Shown piece after piece: positions 56,083-64,000 of a DNA stretch of 64,000 nt (position 1 is its first letter; each line of letters opens with the position of its first letter). The stretch is taken from contig NZ_JAJEWQ010000002.1 in the NCBI RefSeq assembly GCF_020687805.1, positions 375,300-439,299 on the forward strand. The letters run 5' to 3'. The translations under genes were made by a program, and so were the position numbers. The notes beneath the pieces were generated by a model, which worked only from the letters and a program-made list of their open reading frames with translations, made no database searches and was not told the origin of the DNA. The stretch comes from Planctobacterium marinum. GTDB taxonomy: Bacteria; Pseudomonadota; Gammaproteobacteria; Enterobacterales; Alteromonadaceae.

Positions 56083-58338
56083 ATGAAAGTCTCCGGCGTC
56101 TTTTTTGCAAAATTGTGCTCAGTTGCGTTGCTGTTAATGGCTTCTCCATTATCGGCAAAAGAGTACTTTATTGACACTCAGCAGGCATTTAAGGAAATCA
56201 GTACCGGATTGCAACCCGGTGATGTCATTGTCCTTAAAAATGGTACCTGGCAGGATTTTGAAATATTGCTGCATGCCAATGGGACGAAAGACGCCCCGAT
56301 TCACCTGACCGCCGAGACCAGGGGGCGGGTGATACTATCCGGACAATCCAACTTGCGACTGGCGGGTAGACACCTGCTGGTGTCGGGTTTGGTGTTTCGC
56401 GATGGCTATACGCCCAGTAGCGCTGTGATTGAATTTCGTCGCAACAAAGATGAATTTGCTTATCACTCCCGTGTTACTGAAGTCGTGATCGACAATTACA
56501 ACAATCCTGACAAACAAGAGTCGGATTATTGGGTCGCGATGTATGGCCAACACAATCGCTTTGATCACAGTCATTTGGTAGGTAAACGCAATAAAGGTGT
56601 TACGGTTGCCGTTCGCCTGAATCACGAAAACAGCCAGCAAAACCATCATCAGATTGATCACAACTATTTCGGTTATCGCCCAACCTTTGGGTCCAATGGT
56701 GGCGAAACGCTACGCATTGGTACCAGTCACTTTTCTTTGACAGACTCGTATACCCTGGTTGAGAACAATTATTTTGAGCAAACCAATGGCGAAGTTGAAA
56801 TCATTTCGGTGAAATCCGGTAAAAACACCTTACGTGGCAATGTCTTTTACGAAGCCCAGGGCACACTCACTATGCGTCATGGAAATGGCAACCTGATTGA
56901 GAAGAATGTATTTATTGGTAATGGTGTGCCACACACCGGTGGAATTCGGATCATTAATAAAGATCAAATAGTGCGCAACAATTACCTGGAAGGATTGACC
57001 GGTTATCGTTTCGGCAGTGGTTTTACGGTTATGAATGGGGTGCCTGACTCGCCAATCAACCGGTACCATCAGGTAGACAATGCCCGAATTGAAAACAACA
57101 CCTTTGTGAACGTCAGGCATATTCAACTGGCCGCCGGTAGCGACGCAGAGCGCAGTGCGGTACCGGTGAACAGCTATTTTAAAAATAACCTGATTGTCAA
57201 CGACGATGGTCAACAGCCTTTTACTTTGTTTGATGATGTGAGTGGCATTGAATTTTCTGGCAATGTGGCCAATACCCAGGCCCCCGATGCTATAAAAGCG
57301 GGTATTAATACCCAGGCAATGACTTTGCAACGCAATAAAAATGGCTTGTTGAGTTCATCAGCGCGAAAGATTGGTGCAGAGCCAAATTTGCAGGTCGTGT
57401 CTAAAGCCGAAACTGGGGTCACCTGGTATCCAAAAACACCGGCACTGCTCCCATTTGATTCTGGTCGTGTTATTCAGGTAGAGGCCGGTGCTGAGGCATT
57501 AGTAAAGGCGATTGAAAGTGCCCAATCCGGCGATATTCTGATGCTGTCTCCGGGCCAGTATGATATTCCCAGGCTCATCCCCGTCAGTAAAACCTTAACC
57601 ATTAAAGGCGCGCAGGAAAAAGGCACTACTTTAACTTATGAACGCTCTGCACTGTTTGAAATCCGCGATGGTGGTAGTCTGAAATTAGACGAACTGAATA
57701 TCTCCGGTGAAGCCAGTCCGGATGCGGCAGGCAATGCGGTAGTGCGCACGCAAAAATGGGGTATGGTGGAGAATTATCGCCTGCAGGTACTCAACAGCTA
57801 CATTAAAGATCTGGATATTAACCACTCCTTTCATTTTTTTGTTACGGGCAAAGGCGCATTTGCCGATGAAATTACGCTGCAGAACAATGCTTTTATCAAT
57901 GTGACCGGCGACATTTTACGCCTTGATACAGAGATAGAAGACCTGGGTATTTACAATGCGGAATATGTGAATTTGCAGGACAACCTGTTTGAAGATGTGC
58001 AGGGTGCTTTGCTTAAATTATATCGCGGCGGTACGGACGAAAGTACCTTCGGACCGCACCTGTTAGCCAGCGGTAACGAAATCATCAATGTCGGTGATGG
58101 TAAGCGCAATAAAACCCAGGCCAGCCTGTATTTACACGGTGTTCAGGTGGCCGATCTACTCAACAATCAGTGGTTCAGCTCCGCACCTGTAAAGATTGAG
58201 CACACTGTGGGTGAACCCAAAACCAGGATCACAGAAAATACCTTTATCGAAACACCGGCACCGGCTATCGCTGAATTGCGAGTCAAAGGCCCGCATACGG
58301 CGATTGTTTCTGACAATCAGTATGACGCACGTCCATAG
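56083..58338 (+). CDS. Alginate lyase, polysaccharide lyase family 6
   Basis: 751 residues from ATG 56083, placed by AGGGG at 56073-56077. The signal peptide is VSGVFFAKLCSVALLLMASPLSA. The N-terminal right-handed beta-helix (about 25-380) has the PL6 active site: calcium ligands N205, E237 and E239 and the catalytic pair K244 (IISVKSGKN) and R265 (TMRHGNGN), with the same spacing as in the Glaciecola enzyme AlyGC. A second beta-helix fills the C-terminal half (about 400-750: DILMLSPGQYDIPRLIPVSKTLTIKGA). This two-domain layout suggests an exolytic or poly-G-active PL6 subfamily 1 enzyme. It releases monomers or short oligomers in the periplasm or outside. Confidence 0.93.
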   Translation: MKVSGVFFAKLCSVALLLMASPLSAKEYFIDTQQAFKEISTGLQPGDVIVLKNGTWQDFEILLHANGTKDAPIHLTAETRGRVILSGQSNLRLAGRHLLVSGLVFRDGYTPSSAVIEFRRNKDEFAYHSRVTEVVIDNYNNPDKQESDYWVAMYGQHNRFDHSHLVGKRNKGVTVAVRLNHENSQQNHHQIDHNYFGYRPTFGSNGGETLRIGTSHFSLTDSYTLVENNYFEQTNGEVEIISVKSGKNTLRGNVFYEAQGTLTMRHGNGNLIEKNVFIGNGVPHTGGIRIINKDQIVRNNYLEGLTGYRFGSGFTVMNGVPDSPINRYHQVDNARIENNTFVNVRHIQLAAGSDAERSAVPVNSYFKNNLIVNDDGQQPFTLFDDVSGIEFSGNVANTQAPDAIKAGINTQAMTLQRNKNGLLSSSARKIGAEPNLQVVSKAETGVTWYPKTPALLPFDSGRVIQVEAGAEALVKAIESAQSGDILMLSPGQYDIPRLIPVSKTLTIKGAQEKGTTLTYERSALFEIRDGGSLKLDELNISGEASPDAAGNAVVRTQKWGMVENYRLQVLNSYIKDLDINHSFHFFVTGKGAFADEITLQNNAFINVTGDILRLDTEIEDLGIYNAEYVNLQDNLFEDVQGALLKLYRGGTDESTFGPHLLASGNEIINVGDGKRNKTQASLYLHGVQVADLLNNQWFSSAPVKIEHTVGEPKTRITENTFIETPAPAIAELRVKGPHTAIVSDNQYDARP

Positions 58339-58350
58339 CCGGAGAATACG

Positions 58351-60585
58351 ATGAATTTACCAGGTAATTTGTACTTCAAAAGGGGCATCGCGCTGCTGAT
58401 GTTTATGTTGGGGTCCATAACGGCAGTTGTGGCCAAAGACACACCGAATCTGGTGATTACCCAGAGTGACATAGAACAGATGCGTATCGCAATAACCCAA
58501 CCTGGGCGTTTTTCTGACGCCTTTCAGGCGGTGCGCATACAGGTTGACGCGCAAATGCAAGCGCCTATCGTTGTGCCGGTACCCCGTGATGGCGGGGGAG
58601 GCTATACGCACGAGCAGCACAAGAAAAATTATCAGTTAATGTATAACGCAGGGGTGCTCTTTCAGCTAACTCAGGAGCAACAATACGCAGATTTTGTCGG
58701 TCGGATGCTGTTGGCTTACGCACAGTTGTATCCCACATTGGCGCTGCACCCAAAACGCAAAATCGGTTTTCAGAATCCTGGCAAGTTGTTTTGGCAGAGC
58801 CTTAACGAGGCCATGTGGTTGGTTTACACCATTCAGGCCTATGACCTGGTAAATTCCGGATTATCAAAACAGGATACCGCAACTATTGAGCGACAGTTGT
58901 TAGTGCCGGTCGCTTTGTTTTTGTCGGAAGGGCAACCCTCTACGTTTAACAAAGTCCATAACCATGGCACCTGGGCAACCGCCGGTGTTGGCATGGCTGG
59001 ATATGTCCTGAATAAACCCGAATGGGTGGAAAAGGCGCTGCTGGATTTGGACAAATCAGGTAAAGGTGGCTTTTTACGGCAACTGGACGAACTTTTTTCG
59101 CCGGCCGGATATTATAACGAAGGTCCCTATTATCAGAGATTTGCTTTATTGCCCTTTATCACGTTTGCCAAGGCAATAGAAAACAATGAACCGCAGCGCA
59201 ACATTTTTGACTATCGCAATGGCATATTGATAAAAGCTATCGATACCACCGTTCAACTCAGCTACAACGGGCTGTTCTTCCCTATTAACGATGCCATCAA
59301 GAGCAAAGGCATCGACACCATTGAACTGGTACATGGGGTTGCTGTGGCGTATAGCCAGACTCAGGACAGCGGATATCTGGATATTGCCGGGCAACAAAAT
59401 CAGATACTGTTGACCGGTGATGGACTGAAGATAGCGCAGGCATTGGATGCACAAAAGCAATCGCCATACCCTTTCCGGTCGGTGGCATTCGGAGACGGGG
59501 CACAAGGTGAGGAAGGGGCATTGGTCGTAATGCGTGAACAACAAGGTGGGAACTCTGCTTTGGTGTTTAAGCCCGCAGCACAAGGTCTGGGACATGGCCA
59601 TTTTGATAAGCTGACATGGCAGTTCTACCATCAGGGGCAGGAAATTGTGTCGGATTATGGCGCTGCCCGTTTTTTGAATGTCGAGGCCAAGTTTGGTGGC
59701 CGGTATCTACCGGAAAACAACAGCTGGGCAAAACAAACCGTGGCTCACAATACGCTGGTGGTCAATGAAATCAGCCATTTTGACTCAGACGTTGAACTTG
59801 GTAATCGCTCACACCCTACCTTGAATTTCTTTGAACATACTCCGCAAGGGTCTGTGGCCATGGCCGAAATTGGCAACGCCTATCCGGATGCGCATTTATC
59901 CAGGACCATGGCTCTGGTGAAGTTGCCTGACACAGATACCAGCCTGGTGATTGATGTGTTCAGGGTCAATGCCGGTGAAGCAAAACTACTGGATTTACCC
60001 CTGCATTATCAGGGACAGCTTATCGATACCAGTTTCAGCATTCATAGTCATCAGCAACAATTGCGCGCGCTGGGCAACCAGAATGGGTATCAGCATTTAT
60101 GGTTGAAGGGGGAGGCGACACCTGAGCGTGGCCTGGCCAGCGTTTCCTGGTTAAATGATAACGGCAGCTTTTATACGCATACCAGCCTGACAAACGGAGA
60201 TGAAGCCTTTCTGTTTACGCAACTGGGTGCCAATGATCCCAATTTTAATCTTCGCAACGAGTCAGGGTTTATTCGTCGGGTGCAGGGTAAAGCCAGTCAC
60301 CAGTTTGTTTCGGTACTGGAACCGCACGGTGAATACAACCCGGCCAAAGAATATACCTTACAGGCTGAGAGTCTAATAACCGGTCTGTCATTCGAACAAC
60401 AAGAAAACCTGGCGTTAGTACGGCTGGATAGAGCAGGCAAAAGCTACCTGATCGTTATTAATCAGATGCCGGAAAACAACCAGAACAAACTTAACCAGAC
60501 ACCCATTCAATTTAATTATCTCAACGACAGTTATTCACTTGATAAGCGCTTGGCCGTTTATGTGATTAAAGACCCCCAGGAGTAA
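58351..60585 (+). CDS. Oligoalginate lyase, polysaccharide lyase family 17
   Basis: 744 residues. A signal peptide ends near VAKD (residues 27-30). An alpha/alpha toroid (about 35-370) is followed by a beta-sheet sandwich of the heparinase II/III type (about 375-740). The catalytic residues line up with those of Alg17c of Saccharophagus: N204 and H205 (KVHNHGTW) and Y261 (NEGPYYQRFA), all with a constant offset of three. GLGHGHFDKLTW holds the metal-binding His region. The enzyme cuts oligoalginate from the end to monomeric unsaturated uronate. It starts 12 bp after the PL6 gene and ends 5 bp before kdgF. Confidence 0.93.
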   Translation: MNLPGNLYFKRGIALLMFMLGSITAVVAKDTPNLVITQSDIEQMRIAITQPGRFSDAFQAVRIQVDAQMQAPIVVPVPRDGGGGYTHEQHKKNYQLMYNAGVLFQLTQEQQYADFVGRMLLAYAQLYPTLALHPKRKIGFQNPGKLFWQSLNEAMWLVYTIQAYDLVNSGLSKQDTATIERQLLVPVALFLSEGQPSTFNKVHNHGTWATAGVGMAGYVLNKPEWVEKALLDLDKSGKGGFLRQLDELFSPAGYYNEGPYYQRFALLPFITFAKAIENNEPQRNIFDYRNGILIKAIDTTVQLSYNGLFFPINDAIKSKGIDTIELVHGVAVAYSQTQDSGYLDIAGQQNQILLTGDGLKIAQALDAQKQSPYPFRSVAFGDGAQGEEGALVVMREQQGGNSALVFKPAAQGLGHGHFDKLTWQFYHQGQEIVSDYGAARFLNVEAKFGGRYLPENNSWAKQTVAHNTLVVNEISHFDSDVELGNRSHPTLNFFEHTPQGSVAMAEIGNAYPDAHLSRTMALVKLPDTDTSLVIDVFRVNAGEAKLLDLPLHYQGQLIDTSFSIHSHQQQLRALGNQNGYQHLWLKGEATPERGLASVSWLNDNGSFYTHTSLTNGDEAFLFTQLGANDPNFNLRNESGFIRRVQGKASHQFVSVLEPHGEYNPAKEYTLQAESLITGLSFEQQENLALVRLDRAGKSYLIVINQMPENNQNKLNQTPIQFNYLNDSYSLDKRLAVYVIKDPQE

Positions 60586-60590
60586 CCGCA

Positions 60591-60935
60591 ATGCAAAAAC
60601 AAAGCGCCCATTTTTTATTTGGCAACGAAACAGAAATAGAAGATCTCGGTGGCGGTCTGAAACGTCAGATGTTGGGCTACAATGAAGAGCTAATGGCCGT
60701 AAAGGTGTTCTTTGACAAAGGGGCGGAAGGCTACACCCACAAACATCGCCACTCGCAGGTGACCTATGTGGAAGAGGGGGAGTTTCACTTTAGTATTGGC
60801 GGTGAAATGAAAATCCTGAAACCTGGTGACAGTTGCCTTATCCCACCATTTGTAGAGCACGGTGCCGTGTGTCCTACGGGGGGCATTTTGATTGACACCT
60901 TCAGCCCGGCCCGCGAAGACTTCCTGGAGGAGTAA
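60591..60935 (+). CDS. kdgF: KdgF, unsaturated uronate linearising cupin
   Basis: 114 residues, a single cupin. Metal ligands are among the residues in YTHKHRHSQVTYVEEGEFHF (H50, H52, H54, Q56) and H90 in VEHGAVCPTGG. KdgF converts the unsaturated cyclic monomer from alginate or pectin lyases to the open-chain 5-keto-4-deoxyuronate, DEH, which DEH reductase uses. It lacks a signal peptide, so the monomer is imported first. It overlaps no gene but lies within 5 bp on both sides, in the middle of the operon. Confidence 0.92.
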   Translation: MQKQSAHFLFGNETEIEDLGGGLKRQMLGYNEELMAVKVFFDKGAEGYTHKHRHSQVTYVEEGEFHFSIGGEMKILKPGDSCLIPPFVEHGAVCPTGGILIDTFSPAREDFLEE

Positions 60936-60939
60936 AGCC

Positions 60940-62241
60940 ATGAAACTACAAGGATTACGCTGGTGGGTAATAGTGTTGATTGCACTGGCCACGATTATTA
61001 ACTACATCGACCGCCAGGCTCTAAGCGTTTTATGGCCGGATATCGTGGAGGAACTCTTTCCCGACGAATCAGCACTGGAACGCAAACAGATATATGCCAA
61101 CATTTCTATTGTTTTTGTATTTGCTTATGCGTTTGGTCAGGCAATTTTCGGCAAAATTTTTGACTGGATTGGCACCCGCATTGGCTTTGTTCTGTCTATC
61201 GGGGTGTGGTCATTAGCTACAGTCGCCCATGCCTTTGCACAGGGGGTACTGAGCTTCAGTATTTTTAGAGCCATCTTAGGTGTCGCAGAAGCGGGCAACT
61301 GGCCCGGGGCCACCAAGGGCTGCGCTGAATGGTTCCCGGTGAAAGAGCGGGCGTTAGCGCAGGGGATTTTCAACTCTGGCGCGGCGATTGGCGGCATCAT
61401 TGCCATCCCTCTTATCGCATACATGACAGTCTATTTCAGTTGGCAAATGGTGTTTATTGCTGTTGGCCTTGTTGGTTTTTTGTGGCTGATACCCTGGTTG
61501 ATTCTGGTGAAAGCCCCACCGGGTATGCATCCCTGGATCACCGATGAGGAGCGGGAATACATACTCACAGGTCAAAAACGCGTTTGTGATATTGATGCGC
61601 AATCCGATGAAGATGAATATAACCCCTCTACCCAGGAGTTATTGTCCCGCAAGCAAAGCTGGGGCGTGATTATTGCTTCGGCTGCGATTGATCCAATTTG
61701 GTGGTTGTTTGTTTTTTGGATTCCAATTTATCTCAATGAAGTATATGGCATGGATGTGCAGTCCATCGGTATTTACGGCTGGGTACCCTATGTGGGGGCG
61801 ATGTTTGGTGCCTGGTTTGGTGGCTTGTTGGCACAAAACCGACTGAAGGCCGGCTGGAGTGCAGATAAAACCCGAAAGCTAATCATTACCCTCGGCTGTT
61901 TAATTATGTTGCCCGCTTTGTTGGCGATGGCGAACCCGGGAGAGCCGGTTATTGCCGTGTTGATAATGGCGGTAATCCTGTTTGGTTTTCAGACCGCAAT
62001 AGGTAACGTACAAACGTTGCCCAGCGACCTGTTAGGTAAAAAATCCGTAGGCACATTAGCTGGTTTTTCTGGTATGGCGGCAAAGCTAGGGGCGGTAGGA
62101 TTGACCTCGCTGGTACCTTTTTTGACCGCAGACGGAAATTATACCCCAGCCTTTGTGATCGGAGCCTCTTTGGCCATCATCGCTATGGCGGCCGTCTGGC
62201 TCTTAATCCCCAAAATTGAACCGCTAAAAAAGCCAGAGTAA
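60940..62241 (+). CDS. MFS transporter, hexuronate/oligoalginate type
   Basis: 433 residues from ATG 60940, after GGAGGAGT; a frame open upstream into kdgF is not used. Twelve membrane segments. It is close to the ACS family: helix 1 WWVIVLIALATIINYIDRQALSVLWPDI, then FGKIFDWIGTRIGFVLSIGVW (motif A) and AEAGNWPGATKGCAEWFPVKERALAQGIFNSGAAIGG (motif typical of ExuT and glucarate transporters). In this operon it should import the unsaturated uronate monomers or DEH, like the ToaA-type transporters of alginate degraders. Confidence 0.9.
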   Translation: MKLQGLRWWVIVLIALATIINYIDRQALSVLWPDIVEELFPDESALERKQIYANISIVFVFAYAFGQAIFGKIFDWIGTRIGFVLSIGVWSLATVAHAFAQGVLSFSIFRAILGVAEAGNWPGATKGCAEWFPVKERALAQGIFNSGAAIGGIIAIPLIAYMTVYFSWQMVFIAVGLVGFLWLIPWLILVKAPPGMHPWITDEEREYILTGQKRVCDIDAQSDEDEYNPSTQELLSRKQSWGVIIASAAIDPIWWLFVFWIPIYLNEVYGMDVQSIGIYGWVPYVGAMFGAWFGGLLAQNRLKAGWSADKTRKLIITLGCLIMLPALLAMANPGEPVIAVLIMAVILFGFQTAIGNVQTLPSDLLGKKSVGTLAGFSGMAAKLGAVGLTSLVPFLTADGNYTPAFVIGASLAIIAMAAVWLLIPKIEPLKKPE

Positions 62242-62245
62242 CGCG

Positions 62246-63175
62246 ATGAAAACCATTTATTTACTAGGTGAGTGTATGGTGGAGTTGCGTGCCACTGATG
62301 ACACAACCATGAAGCAGTCATTCGCCGGTGATATATACAATTGTGCCGTTTATTTAAAACGTACCTTTAATCAGATAAATACCGGCATTGTCACCGCAGT
62401 TGGGCAGGACAAACTCAGTGACCGTATGCTGCAGCAGTTTCAGCAAGAACAACTGGACTCATCCCTGGTGTTTAAGGCTAAAGACAAACACCCGGGAATA
62501 TACCTTATTGAAACTGATAGCGCCGGTGAACGCAGTTTTAGTTACTGGCGCAAAGACTCTGCAGCCAGAAAAGTCTGTGATTTCCTGAATGATGCCGAAC
62601 TGGCGCAAATCGCTCAGAGTGACATGCTGTTCTTTTCGGGCATCGCGCTGGGCGTTATAGAGGAACCATCCAGAGAGTTGTTCTGGCGCAAACTGGAGAA
62701 GCTTAAGGCGCAAGGTGTTACCCTGGTGTTTGATCCTAATTATCGGGCTTCTATGTGGCAGAACCCAGAGGAGGCAGCGCAAAGCTTTCACCGCGCATTT
62801 CAACTGGCTGATATAGCCATGCCGGGCGTTGAGGATTTAGAGGTGCTTTTCCAGGTCAATTCCGCTCAGCAGGTAATGGCGTTTTGCCAACAGTATGAAT
62901 TAAAAGAAATTGTGGTGAAAAATGGTCCGCAATCGGTACTGACGTTTGACGGTGAATCCCTGTTAAATCACGTTATCACTCCGGTGAAAAACGTGGTAGA
63001 TACTACCTCCGCGGGGGATGCCTTTGACGGCGTGTATCTGGGTAGCCGCCTCAGTGGAAAGAGTATATCTGAAGCCGTTAGTTTCGCGGCAAAAGCAGCG
63101 GGAATTGTTATTCAGTTTCCCGGTGCTATTGCTCCAGCCGAGGCATTTCAACAGGCTATGAGTCAGGCCAGCTAA
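62246..63175 (+). CDS. kdgK: 2-keto-3-deoxygluconate kinase
   Basis: 309 residues, pfkB/ribokinase fold. IYLLGECMVELR and SFAGDIYNCAVYLKR are the substrate-binding start; VDTTSAGDAFDGVYLG carries the ATP-anion hole and the catalytic Asp. It phosphorylates KDG at C6 to KDPG. It starts 4 bp after the transporter. The next gene, the aldolase that splits KDPG, follows after 83 bp, the longest gap within the operon. Confidence 0.93.
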   Translation: MKTIYLLGECMVELRATDDTTMKQSFAGDIYNCAVYLKRTFNQINTGIVTAVGQDKLSDRMLQQFQQEQLDSSLVFKAKDKHPGIYLIETDSAGERSFSYWRKDSAARKVCDFLNDAELAQIAQSDMLFFSGIALGVIEEPSRELFWRKLEKLKAQGVTLVFDPNYRASMWQNPEEAAQSFHRAFQLADIAMPGVEDLEVLFQVNSAQQVMAFCQQYELKEIVVKNGPQSVLTFDGESLLNHVITPVKNVVDTTSAGDAFDGVYLGSRLSGKSISEAVSFAAKAAGIVIQFPGAIAPAEAFQQAMSQAS

Positions 63176-63258
63176 ACCAATATTCAATTTGTTAGATTTA
63201 CATTTGCACGCTACTGGCGCAGTTATCCAAGCCGCCAGCGTTATTAGAGAGAGATACC

Positions 63259-63876
63259 ATGACACGCTTTTCTGAACTGATGTCAGAACAAAAACTGCTA
63301 CCTATTATTCAGGCCAACAGCTCTGAGCAAGGGGTACAAATTGCCAGGGCTATGGCAGCCGCCGGACTAAAATTAGTCGAAGTTGTATTGCGCACCGAAG
63401 AATCCCTCGCGGCATTGGCAGCCATTAAACAACAGGTGCCTGACCTTGTTGTTGGTGCTGGTACTATTACCAAAACCGCGATTTTGCAACAAGCGCTTGA
63501 AGTGGGTTCTGATTTCATTGTTACCCCAGCGGTTTCCGAGAATTTATTGCGTCAACTAGAGGAATGTCCTGTTCCTGTTTTACCTGGCGTATCAAATACC
63601 GGTGATATTTTGTTAGCCGCAGAACATGGATTTGAAGAACAAAAACTCTTTCCGGCGGCATTATCAGGTGGTCCTGAGTTTTTAGCTGCCGTGTCTTCAG
63701 TGTTCCGGTCTGTCTCTTTTTGTCCTACAGGTGGTGTTAACGCTGAAAACCGAATGCAATACCTGTCCCTGAAGAATGTGTTTGCGGTAGGCGGTACCTG
63801 GGTTTCGCCAAAAAACTGGGTGGAGCAGGGCAACTGGCAGGCGATCACTGATGCCTGTCGCCTGGCCATGCATTAG
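63259..63876 (+). CDS. eda: KDPG aldolase
   Basis: 205 residues, a small TIM barrel. E41 in KLVEVVLRTEESL (base) with R45, K129 in QKLFPAALSGG (Schiff-base lysine), and SFCPTGGVNAENRMQYL (phosphate site) match the Eda family. It cleaves 2-keto-3-deoxy-6-phosphogluconate to pyruvate and glyceraldehyde-3-phosphate, the last step from alginate into central metabolism. AGAGAGAT before the ATG. Confidence 0.94.
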   Translation: MTRFSELMSEQKLLPIIQANSSEQGVQIARAMAAAGLKLVEVVLRTEESLAALAAIKQQVPDLVVGAGTITKTAILQQALEVGSDFIVTPAVSENLLRQLEECPVPVLPGVSNTGDILLAAEHGFEEQKLFPAALSGGPEFLAAVSSVFRSVSFCPTGGVNAENRMQYLSLKNVFAVGGTWVSPKNWVEQGNWQAITDACRLAMH

Positions 63877-63889
63877 CGGGAAAATTAAG

Positions 63890-64000
63890 ATGGCTGTCCA
63901 CACAAGTTCAAAGCAAAAAAACATTGTTCCTGGTGTCATAACCGGCGAGCAAGTGTCCCGGCTGTACAGCCATGCCAGACAGCATGGTTATGCGCTACCC
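63890..64000 (+). CDS. Class II fructose-bisphosphate aldolase, 5' end only
   Basis: 37 codons to the window end. The sequence after a short leader, IVPGVITGEQVSRLYSHARQHGYALP, matches the start of the class II zinc-dependent FBP aldolases (VKPGVITGDDVQKVF...FALPAVN). It lies 13 bp after eda and should be in the same transcript. In the alginate pathway it would feed triose phosphate into gluconeogenesis. The rest of the gene lies outside, so it may be intact. Confidence 0.8.
   Translation, partial: MAVHTSSKQKNIVPGVITGEQVSRLYSHARQHGYALP

Overview
The window reads as a chromosome segment of a marine, alginate-degrading gammaproteobacterium, most likely an Alteromonadales member close to Alteromonadaceae. 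This is inferred from gene content and order: a sodium-pumping NADH:quinone reductase operon followed by apbE, nqrM and dinB; the block lptD-surA-pdxA-rsmA-apaG-apaH facing folA; amgK-murU; and a PL6/PL17 alginate operon. No rRNA or tRNA gene and no CRISPR array was seen.

Layout. 1-3.1 kb: an unidentified partial gene coupled to a glycine-rich adhesin-like gene, then an acetyltransferase. 3.3-20.7 kb: housekeeping genes (ispB; rplU-rpmA-obgE; folA; the outer-membrane/ribosome-maturation operon; amgK-murU-djlA; a cyclophilin; rlmG; an AlkB-like gene; bolA), interrupted at 6.5-7.3 kb by two genes, araC-like and cupin, whose 5' halves are both missing. 20.9-25.2 kb: a TRAP transporter and fabV. 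25.6-32.8 kb: nqrABCDEF-apbE-nqrM. 33.1-39.5 kb: a Cache chemoreceptor, SOS-controlled dinB, a frameshifted M17 aminopeptidase and an MFS transporter.

39.4-46.3 kb is a compact integrative element of about 6.9 kb inserted in the 3' end of that MFS gene. It carries a large serine integrase, a small serine resolvase, a protein resembling Inovirus Gp2/YagK (possible rolling-circle initiator), a DNA-binding-like protein and a secreted FG-GAP-type repeat protein. The severed native end of the MFS gene lies at 46339-46452, in a frame that rejoins the MFS reading frame at a shared CATG. The element supplies a different hydrophobic C-terminus in its place.

46.5-52.7 kb: small chromosomal genes, then a pentaheme cytochrome translationally coupled to a BNR-plus-FG-GAP repeat protein that is broken by one frameshift in a G-run. 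52.8-54.5 kb: a second chemoreceptor and a small membrane protein.

55.2-64.0 kb is an alginate-utilisation operon: DEH reductase, PL6 and PL17 lyases, KdgF, a hexuronate-type MFS transporter, KDG kinase, KDPG aldolase, and the first codons of a class II fructose-bisphosphate aldolase. Together they would cut alginate to monomers, import and rearrange them to DEH, reduce DEH to KDG, phosphorylate it, and split it to pyruvate and glyceraldehyde-3-phosphate. A good sigma70 promoter with a GntR/FadR-like operator sits in front.
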